DNA of 64,000 nt from Gonocerus acuteangulatus. Lineage: Eukaryota > Arthropoda > Insecta > Hemiptera > Coreidae. Position 1 is the stretch's first letter. Every line of letters begins with the position of its first letter. Made by a program: the position numbers and the translations under genes. The notes beneath the pieces are model-generated. The model saw nothing but the letters and a program-made list of their open reading frames with translations. It had not been told where the DNA came from and made no database searches. The DNA is taken from NCBI GenBank assembly GCA_946811695.1, contig OX328125.1, forward strand, positions 100,286,643 to 100,350,642, in the 5' to 3' direction. This document shows, piece by piece, positions 22,045 through 33,290 of this stretch.

Positions 22045-22661
22045 TATTTTCAAGCGAAGTCTCTATCCCAGAGAACGCGATGCTGATTTGAAAATAATTT
22101 TTTGTTCGAACTTCGATTGGTCGCTTTTTAATTGTTAAGTTTTTGTTTTTTTTTTTTTTGGTCCTCCTTCAACACATTCGAAAAATCCTTCTTTTTTATC
22201 TTACAAGAAAGTATGAAAAAAAAAATTAAATAGGAAAAATATGAACATTTCACAACATTAAACTTTAAAGTCGTTTTCTCGAAAATATTCTTTTCAAATC
22301 GGGCGATACTCTAGCGTCTTCAATTTTAGCCCGATCAAATTCAAATTTTAACTGCAGCTTCCTAATGCTATTTGCCAGAAAAGTACGGAGGCTTTTTTCG
22401 ATGTATTAAACTGTAAAGATTTTATGATATTCGACGGATTTTTTAATAGAAAATGAATAATTGGTCACCCTTTTCGAAAAAACTATTATTTCTTAAAAAT
22501 CCTACGTACTTCTTCTTTCGAAATAATTTTAGTTTTTCGTGCTAGAATAAAAATTACCGTGAAAAAAGAAGGTTTCCGTTCCTCAGACACAGCACCGCCA
22601 TTTTTCTTTTCGAAAAAGTGAAACTTATTTTTGTTTGAGACTTTAACATCTCATATAAAAC
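22042..22661. other. unassigned, AT-rich
   Basis: No gene or terminal repeat seen between the two LINE insertions. Confidence 0.4.
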
Positions 22662-22670
22662 ATTTAGTAT

Positions 22671-24984
22671 TTTTTTTTTTTTTTATTTAATTTTATTGCA
22701 TACAGGGTTTCCCCATTGCAAGGAGTTGACCTTATATAATGTTTTTAGTCCTATGTTAGTAATATATTCATAAACATACCCCAACATAAAACTTTTTACA
22801 TACAGATACTTTGTGAAATAATAAAGTTTAACTTAAAATAAGTGGAAATAAATAAATAATTACATCTTCTATGCATTAAATTTAAGGAGTATTTCTATAC
22901 ATGTACTAAATATAAAATACAATTTCTTAACCAAGAAGTGATTATTAAAAATTATTTTTAGATAGAGAAAACAGTGCAAAAAATGGATTACTTAATATTA
23001 AATATTGGATTTTTTTTTGTGTGTGTTTTTACTATTATTATTATTGTGTCAATCAGAAATTAATGAAGCTCTCAATTTCAAGGAGTTTTTTATATAGTTA
23101 TAAATGTGTATATATTCAAATTTTGAGGCTTTGTTTAAGATTTCGTGTAATCGGGAATTTTCAATAGGTTGGTTGATAAACTGGAGGAATTGCCTTCTAA
23201 TGGGGGAGTAAATAGGACAATGCAAGATAAAATGAAAAATGTCTTCAAATACGTTATTATTACAGAGGGTGCAGATTTCCTGAGGGTTAATAGAATAATG
23301 GATATTTTTTATTGAAAATTTGATATTGTAGTTGCTGGCTGTTCTCAACTGAGCTATGGTTTTTGCAATAACAAAAGGCAGCCCCATGGTGAGAAATTCA
23401 TGAGGTAGGCCTGGGGATACTGAAAGAAATTTGTAAAATGGGCTGTAGTTAGAATTATTCATTTTCTCCAGATCATTACTAAGTAACTTAGCTTTTTGGG
23501 CATCTAAAATTATATTAATCCATCTTTTGATTAAATTAGGGTCCTGAATTAGCCATGTGTCTAGAGAATCCAAAGTGACAAATATATTTTTAACTTGGGA
23601 TACCCATTTAAGCTTTATGTTATTTTGGGGACTCTGATCTAAAAGAAGAAGTCTATTGTAACAAAGCCTTGGAAGTCTATCAGCACTCATAGATAGGATT
23701 TGACAAAGCCAGAGGAGGGTTGATTTTATAACCTGCATTGATACATAATCACTTCCAGTCTCAAGCCTTATCATGTAATTAGGGGTAGTTCTAGTAAGTT
23801 GGAATAGTTTCTTATAGAAATTGGTTTCCGCTTGTTCCAAATAATTTAGATATCTAATGCCCCAGATCTGGGAGCCATAGATCAATGTGGATCTTGCTAT
23901 AGAGTAAAACATTTTCTTTGTGGCCTCCCAACAATGACATTTTGCACCTGCTAAAATACTAAAGACAACAGAGATAGCAGCGTTGAATTTCGAAATTGCA
24001 TATGTTGTCTCTTTGAGATATATCGAGGATGAAGAAAATAAAACTCCAAGATAGACAAATTGTTGGACTTGTTCAATTATTTTTCCTGAGTACAAGTAAT
24101 CTGGATCTTTTCTACATTTACCTTTATGAAACTTGAGAATTTTTGATTTGGAAATATTGACAGTCAATGAATTTGATCGACTATACTCCTCTAAAATAGC
24201 CAACTTGCTTCTTAGATCTACAGGAGAATCGGCTAGTATAATGACATCATCTGCATACAAGAGTACAAGAAGATCATTGTATCCGTCTATACTTAGACCT
24301 TTAGCACCTCTACTTTTGAAAAATAATTCCATATCAGAAAGGAAACATGCGAAAAGAAATGGACTCAATACTTCACCCTGAAACAAACCTTGAGTAGCTC
24401 TTATATTGCGAGTCGATTCCTTCCCAACTTTTACTTGAATTGAAGCATTGCTATAGAGGTTCTGAAGTAGCCGAAGAATTTTAGGACTGACCCCTAAGTC
24501 ATTTAATTTCATCCAAAGGTTTTGGTGGGAAATAGAGTCAAAAGCTCTTTTAAAATCCACAAAGGCTACGTACACCGAGCGTTTAGACAGTCTTAGATGA
24601 ATATGAATGATTGAAGACAAGACAAAAATGTTGTCCATACATCCTCTCCCTTTGCGGAATCCTGATTGGCATTCAGGTAATAACTTCACTTCCTCATCCC
24701 ATATAAGGAACCTATTCAATAAAACCTGAGTGAAGACCTTAAGTAAGCAGTTCACAAGGGCAATACCACGATAGTTTATGGGGTTATGTTTATCTCCCTT
24801 CTTATAAATCATCGGCATGTGAATGAGTGACCAACTTTTGGGAACGTTTTCTTCACAGACAATTTTATTGAACAAATGTTCTAGGTAATTAATCCAATTT
24901 TCTGGAAGAGCTTTTAGAAAGTCATAAGATATTCCGTCGGGCCCGGGTGAAGTTCCGCTTTTGCAAGAATTCAGGCTTTCAAGA
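22671..24984 (-). mobile_element. young 5'-truncated LINE insertion
   Basis: The 3' end (left) is a poly(A) tail (plus-strand T, 22671-22684) preceded on the minus strand by an AATAAA signal (about 22691-22697). The 5' end stops within the RT domain. A 9-bp perfect target duplication ATTTAGTAT flanks the insert (22662-22670 and 24985-24993). The body's reading frame is uninterrupted. These are the marks of recent target-primed reverse transcription with incomplete cDNA. Confidence 0.9.
23049..24984 (-). CDS. LINE reverse transcriptase, N-truncated ORF
   Basis: The frame is open from the insertion boundary to the stop at 23049-23051 (645 codons; the first Met, at 24875, is internal and probably not a real start). 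RT motifs in order: SGTSPGPDGISYDFLKAL (start of RT), INYRGIALVN, ECQSGFRKGRGCMDNIF, VAFVDFKRAFDSI with the catalytic Asp, GLFQGEVLSPFLFACFLSD, LLVLLYADDVIILA with the catalytic Asp pair, then the thumb. A Cys/His cluster CTLCNNN...HFILHC lies near the C-terminus. The apurinic endonuclease domain and any ORF1 are absent. The protein would copy LINE RNA if complete; this copy cannot. Clade (jockey, CR1/L2 or relative) is unresolved. Confidence 0.9.
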
Positions 24985-25167
24985 ATTTAGTATAAAGAAT
25001 TGTAACATTTTGATTTATTTGTTATTTATAATTCAAGAAAGTGACTTAGATTTTGAAGGAACAAGCTAGTATTACCCTGTAATGACGAGACAAGAATAGC
25101 CGCAATGCGCAATACAACTACTAAGGTGAAACATTGTCTCACATAATGCAAGAGACTATGTCATAAC

Positions 25168-26093
25168 TAGGGACCGGATTTTTAGGATAAAATAAGCATC
25201 CAATTAGGTTTTTGCAACAGGCATAATAGGTCTTTTTAGGTTTTTGTTTAAAACTCATTTTAGGTTTTTTTAGGTGAAAAATATGTTTTGAATAGGTTCA
25301 AAAAATAGGTCTTTTTAGGTTTTTATTTAAAAATCCATTTTAGTTTTTTTAGGTGATAAAAATGTTTTGAATAGGTTCAACAAATAGGTCTTTTTAGGTT
25401 TTTATTTAAAGATCTATTTTAGGTTTTTTAGGTGATAAAAATGTTTTAATAGGTTTGAAAAATATGTTTATCCTATAATAATTTATTATCAATAATTTTG
25501 ATTAATTTATAATAGATAAATTAATATCTATATAAATAGTGACATAAAAAAACAAAACAAATAACATTACGTCACAAGACGTCATAGGGGAGTATTTCAT
25601 CGCATCTTTTAGCTCCAGTGTTGAGATTTGGAAGATCTGAGAAATGTGGTCTTCGGAATGCAAGGGCATCACGAATCTCGTTGGTCTGGAGGAACATCGA
25701 AGCCTTAGAAATGGCAGCTGCTTCATTCATATCCAAATTTTCAGTAACTGCTTTTATTTTTTCCCCAGCGGGCTAAAATGGGTTCTGGTGGAAGCGACAC
25801 TCCTAGTGAAATTTCCCTGAACGTCTGGACCCGGGAAGATGCTTTTAAGAATTTGTTTAAACGAGGAAATGAGTTCATTGAATAATGTTTTCTATTTCAA
25901 AGATTAGGTATGCCTAGCTCATTCCATCGTTATTTAGGTGATTTTAGGTTATATCATCCTGAATAGGTTTTTTAGGTTCTTTCAAATTTGCATGAATGAT
26001 ACTACAAGACGCGAATCGTATAAAAAAAAACGATCATTATCATGTTTATAATAAAGGAAAAAAATAGGTGAAAACCTAAGAATCCGGTCCCTA
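25168..26093. mobile_element. hAT element derivative
   Basis: The ends TAGGGACCGGATTTTTAGG and (reverse complement of right) TAGGGACCGGATTCTTAGG are flanked by a perfect 8-bp duplication GTCATAAC (25160-25167, 26094-26101), diagnostic of hAT. A tandem of about three 83-bp units rich in TAGGTTTTTTAGGT lies at about 25200-25460. A broken transposase remnant lies in the middle on the minus strand. Total 926 bp, non-autonomous. Confidence 0.85.
25556..25860 (-). pseudogene. hAT transposase remnant
   Basis: Minus-strand pieces in different frames: LPPEPILARWGKNKSSY (compare the 'LPP.PVLTRWGTWL' motif of hAT transposases) and, further on, NEAAAISKASMFLQ, NEIRDALAFRRPHFSDLPNL, which resembles the segment that follows it in those proteins. 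Frameshifts and stops separate them. The catalytic core is absent. The assignment agrees with the 8-bp duplication. Confidence 0.55.
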
Positions 26094-26101
26094 GTCATAA
26101 C

Positions 26102-26998
26102 ATGACCTGGGATTTATGTGATTTGTTAAGATAGCCAACACATAGACTCAAAACTACATTACCTACACAACAATGGATTATACGACCTATTTAGAATGCC
26201 CCTAAATATTTTATGCTACTATATTTTCCTTTAGAGACATAAATATTCCACGGGTGGCTGAGAACAATTTCTGATAACCCCCTGTAACCCAGATTCACGT
26301 TGATAAATTACAACTATCCTGGATCGGAAGTGAAAAAAGAAATAACATACACATAAGGCAATTATATACACACTCAATTTTTGATTTTCATTAAAATTAA
26401 TTATTATGAGGACTAACTATTCTTAGAATTAATTATTATTAAAATTAATATTAATTTGTGAGAGGCATTCAAATATTTTAATTTTTGCGATACAGTATAC
26501 GGGTCGTGGGTATTTTGTTTAGGAACCACTGGTCCTCAAATCTACGAGAGACGTCCTAGCCCACCATTTCTATGATTGACTGCTACAAGAGAGGTTCTAC
26601 CTTGCCGCTGTGTTCATGTGCTTGGTGCTCCCGGTACAGTATATTCGGTGTTTCTTATACCAGTAGCTTCTCTCACGGTCTATGGCAATCCGCTTCTCTT
26701 GGCGTTATCAAGTTGTTCCTCGGAGCATTTCATGCCCGGTTCCAGCTTTTATTCTGCAGGCTGTCCTCTCGGCGAGCGGTCAGATTTCCCCATAATTCCC
26801 TCAATACTATCCTTAAACCTCTTCCTTTCTTCTCACCCTTCAATACCCTTTAAGGCTGATTATTCTATTTACTAATACATGGGTTGTACGCATGGTCCAT
26901 TTTTTTTTCACCATCCGCTTTTATCTGAGCTCACTAGGGCATCATATATATATATATACTTGGCAATGTTTAGTTTTCTCTCTAAGGATAATTTCGGC

Positions 26999-27000
<2 letters not shown>
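26102..27000. repeat. unassigned; GC-richer dispersed segment
   Basis: 26102-26520 has nothing recognisable. About 26530-26945 is GC-richer and unlike its flanks. Its end (GGTTGTACGCATGG ... GAGCTCACTAGGGCA) matches 37360-37432 (GGTTGTACCCATAT ... GAGCTCACCAGAGCA), so it belongs to a dispersed repeat of unknown class. Overlapping short frames here are not convincing genes. Confidence 0.4.

Positions 27001-27062
<62 letters not shown>
27001..27062 (+). repeat. poly(A) run of about 61
   Basis: Uninterrupted A. It is bordered by CTTGGCAATGT upstream (about 26959) and ACATTGCCAAG downstream (about 27062), an inverted pair. It could be a retroposon tail, but no matching head is clear. Confidence 0.9.
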
Positions 27063-27063
<1 letters not shown>

Positions 27064-27889
27064 ATTGCCAAGTTTAAGAATATACCTGGTTGAGGAAAGT
27101 GATATTTTAGTAACTGGATATAAGTATTTTTATTGTTGTTTTTAAAGGTCAGTTGAAGTGTCTTTACTGTTCTTAGTAAGTAACTATGAGGTCTTTCAAG
27201 TAATGAACTTGGACATTTCTTTCTTGTATCATCCCTTGTATTGGCAAATATTTTTGGTTGAAAATATGTTACACTTAATACACCAACTCATACTACTTTT
27301 TTTGGAGTGTAGGATGGTAAGGCGTTTTTTGGGGGTTTTAGGAAGAGATATTTCTCGCTTTTTGGGGAAGGGAGTGTTTCTTTGTGGGGGGAGGAACTTG
27401 GCCTCTATTTCACATTTATGTTTTTTTTGTTGTATCTCATTACTTTTTTCTAAGTATTAATTAAAATTTAGTTGCCGCATACCTACTGGCTTTTGTACTT
27501 CATAAAAACCAGGGTCTTTGAATTCTGCATAAAGTTCTCCTTACTGCTTGATATTTGATACCAATAATCAACCTACATACATCTAATCACTAGACTAGAA
27601 AAGCTAGAAGCTCTTCCAGATGACAGAACTCTAGAGGTCAAATTGATTGCTCTCTTAACTAAACTATGACACTGTAAAACACAGGAACCCCATCCCGAGA
27701 ATAAAGATCACAATAGGGAAAGTGTAGAAGGCCTTCAAGAAAAAGATAAGAACAAAGACGATACATTTTGGGTTTGTGATCCTAAACTTCGTAATTTAGA
27801 TGACATTGGAAAACTTTGTATCTGCTTTCAATTATATTTTGCAGTTAACCCTTACGACTTTATTTACAACATTTAAGAAAGAAGTCACT
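27063..27889. other. unassigned
   Basis: T-rich frames (for example 100 codons at 27158) have no recognisable domain. Confidence 0.35.
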
Positions 27890-28790
27890 CGCGATGTTGT
27901 TTAGATGCATCGAAATGTTTCTTAAAACAACAAATATAGGTTCTCCTTGCCAAGAAGATTCATTTGATACCCCACATGATGGGTTTCAGAAGGAATGATG
28001 GCTTTCCGATGGAAAAAAAAGTACAAAACGTCATAGGTAATATGACACTCTCGTATCAAGACCTACCTGCGTGCCAAGTTTGGTCAAAATAGGCCAAACT
28101 GTGTGAATTTGTGTAAGGAACGAACATGCAGACAGACAGCTGAAAGACCTTTTTTACCTATCCTAGTGCATTTCCCGGACCAAGACCTTCCTGTGTGCCA
28201 AGTTTGGTAAAAATCGGTCAAACGGTGTGAATTTGTGTAAGGAACAAACATGCAGACAGACAGCTGCTAGACGATTTTGACCTAGCCTATGACACTACCC
28301 GGATAAAGACCTACCTGTGTACCATGTTTGGTCAAACTCGGTCAAATCGTGTGGATTTGTGTAAAGAATAAACAGTTAGGCAAACAGCTGATAGACGATT
28401 TTGACCTAGCCTATGACACTACCCGGATAAAGACCTACCTGTGTACCATGTTTGGTCAAAATCGGTCAAATCGTGTGGATTTGTATGAGGAATAAACAGT
28501 TAGGCAAACAGCTGATAGACGATATTGAACTAGCCTATGATTCTCCCCGTATCAAGACCCACCTGTGTCCCAAGTTTGGTCAAAATCGGTCAAACGGTTC
28601 GGATTTGTATAAGGAACAAACATACAGACAGACGCTGGTAAAAGATTTTGACCGAGCCTATATGCACCTAAATGTTTCTTAAAACATCAAATATAGGTTC
28701 TTCATACCGAGACAATTCATTTGATACCCCACATCATGGGTTTCGGACGGAATGATGGGTTTCCGAAGGAAGTACAAAACCGGCACGCCC
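27890..28790 (+). repeat. 122-bp tandem array bracketed by 100-bp direct repeats
   Basis: About five units of about 122 bp (starting near 28053, 28178, 28292, 28420, 28546), each with CCAAGTTTGGTCAAAATCGG, TCAAACGGTGTG and CAGACAGACAGCTG. Before (27890-28040) and after (28655-28790) the array stands a second direct repeat containing AAATGTTTCTTAAAACA and TTCATTTGATACCCCACAT. Single diverged units occur near (AT)n at 36.1, 36.6, 42.6, 43.85 and 54.35 kb. Confidence 0.85.
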
Positions 28791-29188
28791 TCGCCCCGGA
28801 AGCGGCGTCAAGCACAACTTTTCAAGAAGTTTTCGATTTTTTCCTTTAATAACACCCTCATATCTATCATCCTGCAAAATTACAAGTCTCTAGCTTCATG
28901 GGAAGTGCCTAATAATTTTGATGAGTCAGTGAGTCCTATAAATCCCGATTTTCGATCGCTTATATCTCAGAAACTATTCGATGTAGAATTATGAAAATGT
29001 CCAGTTTTACTCACATCTCCTAGTATAATACCTCTATAAAATATCATAACTTTATCTTAACCTGGTTGAAAGTTATGAAAGGGTAAAAATCGGCTCTAAG
29101 ACCTCCTGTAATATACACACAGTATGCTTAGGCCGGAACTTGGCCTGGCGCACTACCGTGCGCCTAGATACACGCTTTGGTCTCCCCG

Positions 29189-29347
29189 TGGCCTAGTGGC
29201 TAGCACCTTAGATTCTGAAGAGCAGATTGTGGGTTCGATTCCTACCGGCGGCACGAATTTTCTCATCTCACGGCTCTTTGAAAAAAATCCTCGCTGCACC
29301 AGGGATGTCGGAGCTAATGGCCCAGAAGTCGATGCGCCGTAAAAAAA
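29189..29347 (+). mobile_element. SINE family D, tRNA-derived
   Basis: The head GTCTCCCCGTGGCCTAGTGG + CTAGCACC gives the A box, and GTGGGTTCGATTCCTACCGG gives the B box. The tail includes TCTCACGGCTC, GATGTCGGAGCTAATGGCCC and GATGCGCCGTA before A7. The GCTAATGGCC...GATGCGCCGTA tail is shared with the 5S SINE at 44.8 kb. Another copy is at 34224-34379. Confidence 0.8.
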
Positions 29348-29424
29348 GTAATATACACTTAATGGAAATGCATACTCAATTATGTAATATAATGGAATTT
29401 AAAAATATATAGATAATTTACATC

Positions 29425-29503
29425 GCCATGAAGCGGAACACAGAATATTATCTGTGTCTACTCCCAGCTTTCCAAATGAAACTGGGGCTATGATGACGAG
29501 TCG
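29425..29503 (+). mobile_element. Helentron-like family 1, 3' tail with deletion
   Basis: ATATTATCTGTGTCTACTCCC ... CTATGATGACGAGTCGGAC follows the family 1 tail seen at about 17.74-17.83 kb but lacks the internal GCGCTAAGATGATGCAGTTCC segment. Confidence 0.5.
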
Positions 29504-30807
29504 GACCTTTTATTAACATGGAAAACACTTAAAAAATTAATGCCGTTTCAAAATATTACGCCTGTTGTGGCCCTTCGCGAGGAATTTTCTTGAGATACGA
29601 AGCAGACTTGTATTTTTTATTATTATTATTATTATTCCTCCGTCTCGTAAATAAACGTTAAAATCTTAATTTCCACCTTAGACGAAGGGTTGTTAACCCG
29701 ATCCTTGAAATGGTCGTTTCATCTCATTAAGATGCTATAGGCAATCTTCAAGTATCCCATAATTCGGCTCTGCTTGAAAGACTAAATGAAACATCAGCTG
29801 ATTCTGTGGACATTATTAAAGTCAGCTGAGGTTATGACTAGCGGGACTAGTTTATGGTAATGCTTGGTAAATATTGGTACTTCTGTAGTCGAATCAATAG
29901 TTACCTTCTCATTGCCATCTGGGAAATTATTAATTAGCAGAAATTTACATAATGATTTTCAATCAATTCGATTGTTTGCTGAATAACAACGCTTCGAAAA
30001 TTATTTCACAATATGTGCGAATTGCAGCGTGCTTCCTCAAATAGTCACAATTTCCAAGTGTTTCATTTCAAAGAAGCTGAGTGTTTCATTTGAATAAGGT
30101 GTTTCATATCCAGTGAGTGGGTGACTTTTTCATATTGTGGTGGGGACAACACATTTATCTATATATTTTTTAAATCCTGAACCACAACAGAAACGATTAG
30201 CAATTTAGTTGGTCCATATAGAAACACTAGCTCTTAATAAATTTATTCACTTTGATGTTGCCGAGCTTCTTAAATTATAATTAAATTAATAGAGAAGAAG
30301 TAGTCCTTACAAGACTGAGAAATGGACATACAATACTAAATCACTCTTACTTGATGACAAAACAAGACATACCACTATGCAATAAGACATTAACAGAACA
30401 ACACTTACTGACTGCAGGATACAGGAAAACATCAACATACCACGTAATATGTACGAACGTTTGACAGATGGTAGCCCACAAATATCCAATATCTTACAAT
30501 TTTTTAAAAAATGTAAACATGTACGAGCAACTTTAGAAAAAAAAACACTTATTTTAATATGGTTCGCCATTTATTAAATTTTATTTGTACAAAATAGACC
30601 GAAAAGATTGAATTTTTAGTTTACTGAAAATAATTTATTAAATTTACCACCTTTTTGTCTATAATTTTGTAGCTGACGTTTTATGTTTTTTATGTATATA
30701 TATATTCTTTTTGCCTTTCAATTTTTGGATTTTTAGATCTTTTATTTTGTTTGCACCCTACTTGTTTAGAGAGTAAATTGCCCAGTTGCGGGCTCTAAAA
30801 TCAAATA
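29504..30807. other. unassigned, no gene seen
   Basis: Short frames only (for example 87 codons, minus, 30307-30570). No domain, tandem or terminal repeat recognised. Confidence 0.4.
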
Positions 30808-31352
30808 TCAGGCTGTACCGTATGAAATGTCAGTTTTGTTCACTTTGCGATTTAATCCTTTCCCTTTTTTATTTCATTATTTACAAACATCATTGTTATT
30901 CATATAGAATTAAAGCTCTTTTATTCCTATAATTTAATCAGTAACTTGCGTACTGAGTTCTGAGAACGATCCTCTGAGAAAAAAATAAAACTTAAATTAT
31001 TAATTCAACGGAAATCCGTATTATTTTTCGTTATGAATTTAAGCTCGGCCATAGCGCTGCTGAGGCGTGTATGATCATTAACAAGGCGTTCGGGGAGGGA
31101 ACGGTGAATGAACGAACTGTTTACTGGTGGTTTTCCAGGTTTCGAAGTGGAAATTTTGACCTTGACAACGAGGAGCGAGGAAGGCCAGAAACCAAGCATG
31201 ACAAGGACCACCTGAAAGAAAGGGTTGAAGCTTGTCCCTCAATAAGCACTAGGGAATATGCCAATGAACTCGGAGTAGGAGCCACGACAGTTTTAAGACA
31301 TTTGAAGGAAATCGGCAAGTCCAAAACTGACATTTCATACGGTACAGCCTGA
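30808..31352 (+). mobile_element. mariner deletion derivative
   Basis: A perfect 31-bp terminal inverted repeat beginning TCAGGCTGTACCGTATGAAA lies at 30808-30838 and 31322-31352, flanked by TA on both sides (30806-30807, 31353-31354). The interior keeps about 118 codons of the N-terminal part of a mariner transposase and then jumps straight to the right terminal repeat. Length 545 bp. It cannot transpose itself but could be moved by a full-length relative. Perfect ends suggest a fairly recent insertion. Confidence 0.92.
30996..31352 (+). pseudogene. mariner transposase N-terminal DNA-binding part
   Basis: The open frame reads EIRIIFRYEFKLGHSAAEAC, INKAFGEGTVNERTVYWWFS, RFRSGNFDLDNEERGRPE, then CPSISTREYANELGVGATTV and LRHLKEIGKSK. 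This covers the paired helix-turn-helix DNA-binding region of mariner transposases ('YEFKLG..AAEA...I...FGEG.V...T...WF.RFR.GDF.L.....GRP'). The DDD catalytic domain is deleted; the last codons and the stop come from the terminal repeat. If translated it would be a DNA-binding-only protein. Confidence 0.9.
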
Positions 31353-31682
31353 TAAATAAAATAAATTAATAAATTGATAATAATAATAAATATATTATAA
31401 TAGGCTAAGCCGACATTCTGACTAATGCTTAATGTCTTTTATTTGAGCAAATAACTACAAGATTTTTATTGCCCGGGATTTAGCATTTCCATTGGATTGT
31501 GGTTTGCATTATCTATTCTTGTTATGAGATATTTTTGAGGTTAGTATTTTGGCATAAAATATCCGTGAGTTAGTCTTGAGTATCCGAAGCTAGGTTCATT
31601 ACTTGATTCTGATGCAAAGACTTGCAGATTATCTTTAATATATTATCATGAAGATTAGATAGTTAGCCGTCGAGGTGATAAG

Positions 31683-32309
31683 CAATCAGGGAATAGTTGG
31701 GATTCGGCTAAGAAAACCTCAATACGATTTCTGTAAAAAAATATATATTCAGCACGTTTCGGCTACTCTTTGGTAGCCTTCTTCAGCTAAAATGACAAGA
31801 AACAAAGGAAAAACAGAAATTAATTCCCAGAAAAAAGGTTTATCAGTAAGATAAATGACAGGTCTATAAATACAAATCAACTTATTATAAAAGAACAAAT
31901 TGTTGTTAAAATGTTAGAAGAATTATGTTATTAATAAACAGGTAAAGTGAACATTAGTTGTATATCTAGAAATTAGTTCTAGAAAATGTTGTTTCTATTG
32001 ATTTTCCAGAACTAATTTCTAGATATATAACTAATGTTCACTTTACCTGTTTATTAATAACATAATTGTTCTAATATTTTAACAACAATTTGTTCTTTTA
32101 TAATAAGTTGATTTGTATTTATAGATCTGTCTTTTATCTTACTGATAAACCTTTTTTTCTGTATATTAATTTCTGTTTTTTCTTTGTTTCTTGTCATTTT
32201 AGCTGACGAAAGCTACCAAAGAGTAGCCGAAACGTCCTGAATATAGTTTTTTTTTTTTTCAAAAATCGTATTGAGGTTTCTTAGCCGAATCCCAATTATT
32301 CCCTGATTG
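31683..32309. mobile_element. palindromic Penelope-type terminal repeat pair
   Basis: Arms 31683-31987 and 32001-32309 are inverted copies with a spacer of about 13 bp; the outer ends are CAATCAGGGAATAGTTGGGA and its near complement. Each arm carries a hammerhead-like core next to AAACGTCCTGAATAT, the 'GAAACGT' signature of Penelope terminal repeats. There is no coding sequence between them. Penelope-like elements are known to carry terminal repeats in direct or inverted order; this is an inverted pair without a body. Confidence 0.65.
32203..32236 (+). ncRNA. hammerhead-like ribozyme core (candidate)
   Basis: CTGACGA (32203-32209), stem II GCTAC/GTAGC (32212-32216 with 32223-32227, loop of 6), then GAAA (32229-32232) and CGTC. 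This is the CUGANGA-stem II-GAAA arrangement of hammerhead ribozymes reported in Penelope-like elements. The opposite arm has the same core on the minus strand (31757-31786). Stems I and III and the cleavage site were not folded, so activity is untested. Confidence 0.5.
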
Positions 32310-32967
32310 CTTTTAATATATTATGCTCTACTATTTTATTGATTGGCAGAAACCGTTACTTATCGATGAAAGATGATAGCGTAAAGTCCTCCAGGTGGTG
32401 TTTGGCTTTTGCTGCTTCAGCTTCCATTTCATTTCCATGTGTACTGATGTGGTTCTGTATCAAGTCAATGGATCCTCATACTGTAATGCGTATTAAATCG
32501 TTATTAAATAAATATTATAACTATTCCTCTTCCATATTGATACTGGATGGATATCCTAGGCAGTAAACCTTTCACCAAAGCCTGTTTGATGATCCAGAAC
32601 CTCTGTTGAAGGGCCTGGATAAACCTCCCATCCATTTCAGATATGAATTAACCCCTCCTGTCCTCACCAAGCTTCTCTCCACTTCCCGGGTTTAACAAAA
32701 TTACAAATTCTTTTTGACAAAAAGAGGATTTTATTTCCTGAATTATTGTACAATATTTTATAAGTAGTCCTTTTTGGAAATTCATGTAATAATTTATTTA
32801 GTTTTAAAGCTGTCCACTTTTTCTTTTTCCATCACCACCAACCATGTTTTTAGTGTGCTTTTTCAAAAAATAACAATATATATTTTGATATGATTCCTAT
32901 AGCGTTATATTTTCTATACGTTATTGTATAAAGTGTACGCGGTTGCATACTTAAAGTAAGACACTAT

Positions 32968-32968
<1 letters not shown>
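32310..32968. other. unassigned
   Basis: No recognisable gene or repeat. Confidence 0.35.

Positions 32969-33020
<52 letters not shown>
32969..33020. repeat. (AT)n microsatellite
   Basis: Pure AT run. Confidence 0.95.
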
Positions 33021-33022
<2 letters not shown>

Positions 33023-33129
33023 TTACTGTAACATTTAGGGTAGGTGTAACATTTCATGTAGATTGGTAATGTTTTAATGCATTTAGTGGAGCATTCCATA
33101 AATCTTATAGTTAGCTTTATATAATAAAA

Positions 33130-33290
33130 AATTGTTTGTTTGGATGTAAAAAAATAATATTTTGTTGTAGAAGTGCCCCTGAAGAGGGGCGAAAATATGC
33201 AGAAAACATGTCGGGCCTATTAAATAAAGTAGTATGAAGACAGGAGGACTGCTTTAACGACCCCACGCCTTCTAAGATCAAAAATAATTT
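33130..33290 (+). mobile_element. possible solo Penelope terminal repeat
   Basis: CCCCTGAAGAGGGGCGAAAA (33177-33196), then CATGTCGGGCCTATTAAATAA, resemble the CTGAAGA ... GAAA ... GTCGGG layout of Penelope terminal repeats. Stem II is reduced to GGGGC with no hairpin, so this one is weak. Confidence 0.35.

Noticed and set aside
26879..27145. 88-codon frame with a poly-Lys run
   Set aside because: Translation of a poly(A) run; no domain on either side.
33177..33200. Hammerhead core at 33.18 kb
   Set aside because: CTGAAGA and GAAA are present, but only GGGGC lies between them, so no stem II can form.
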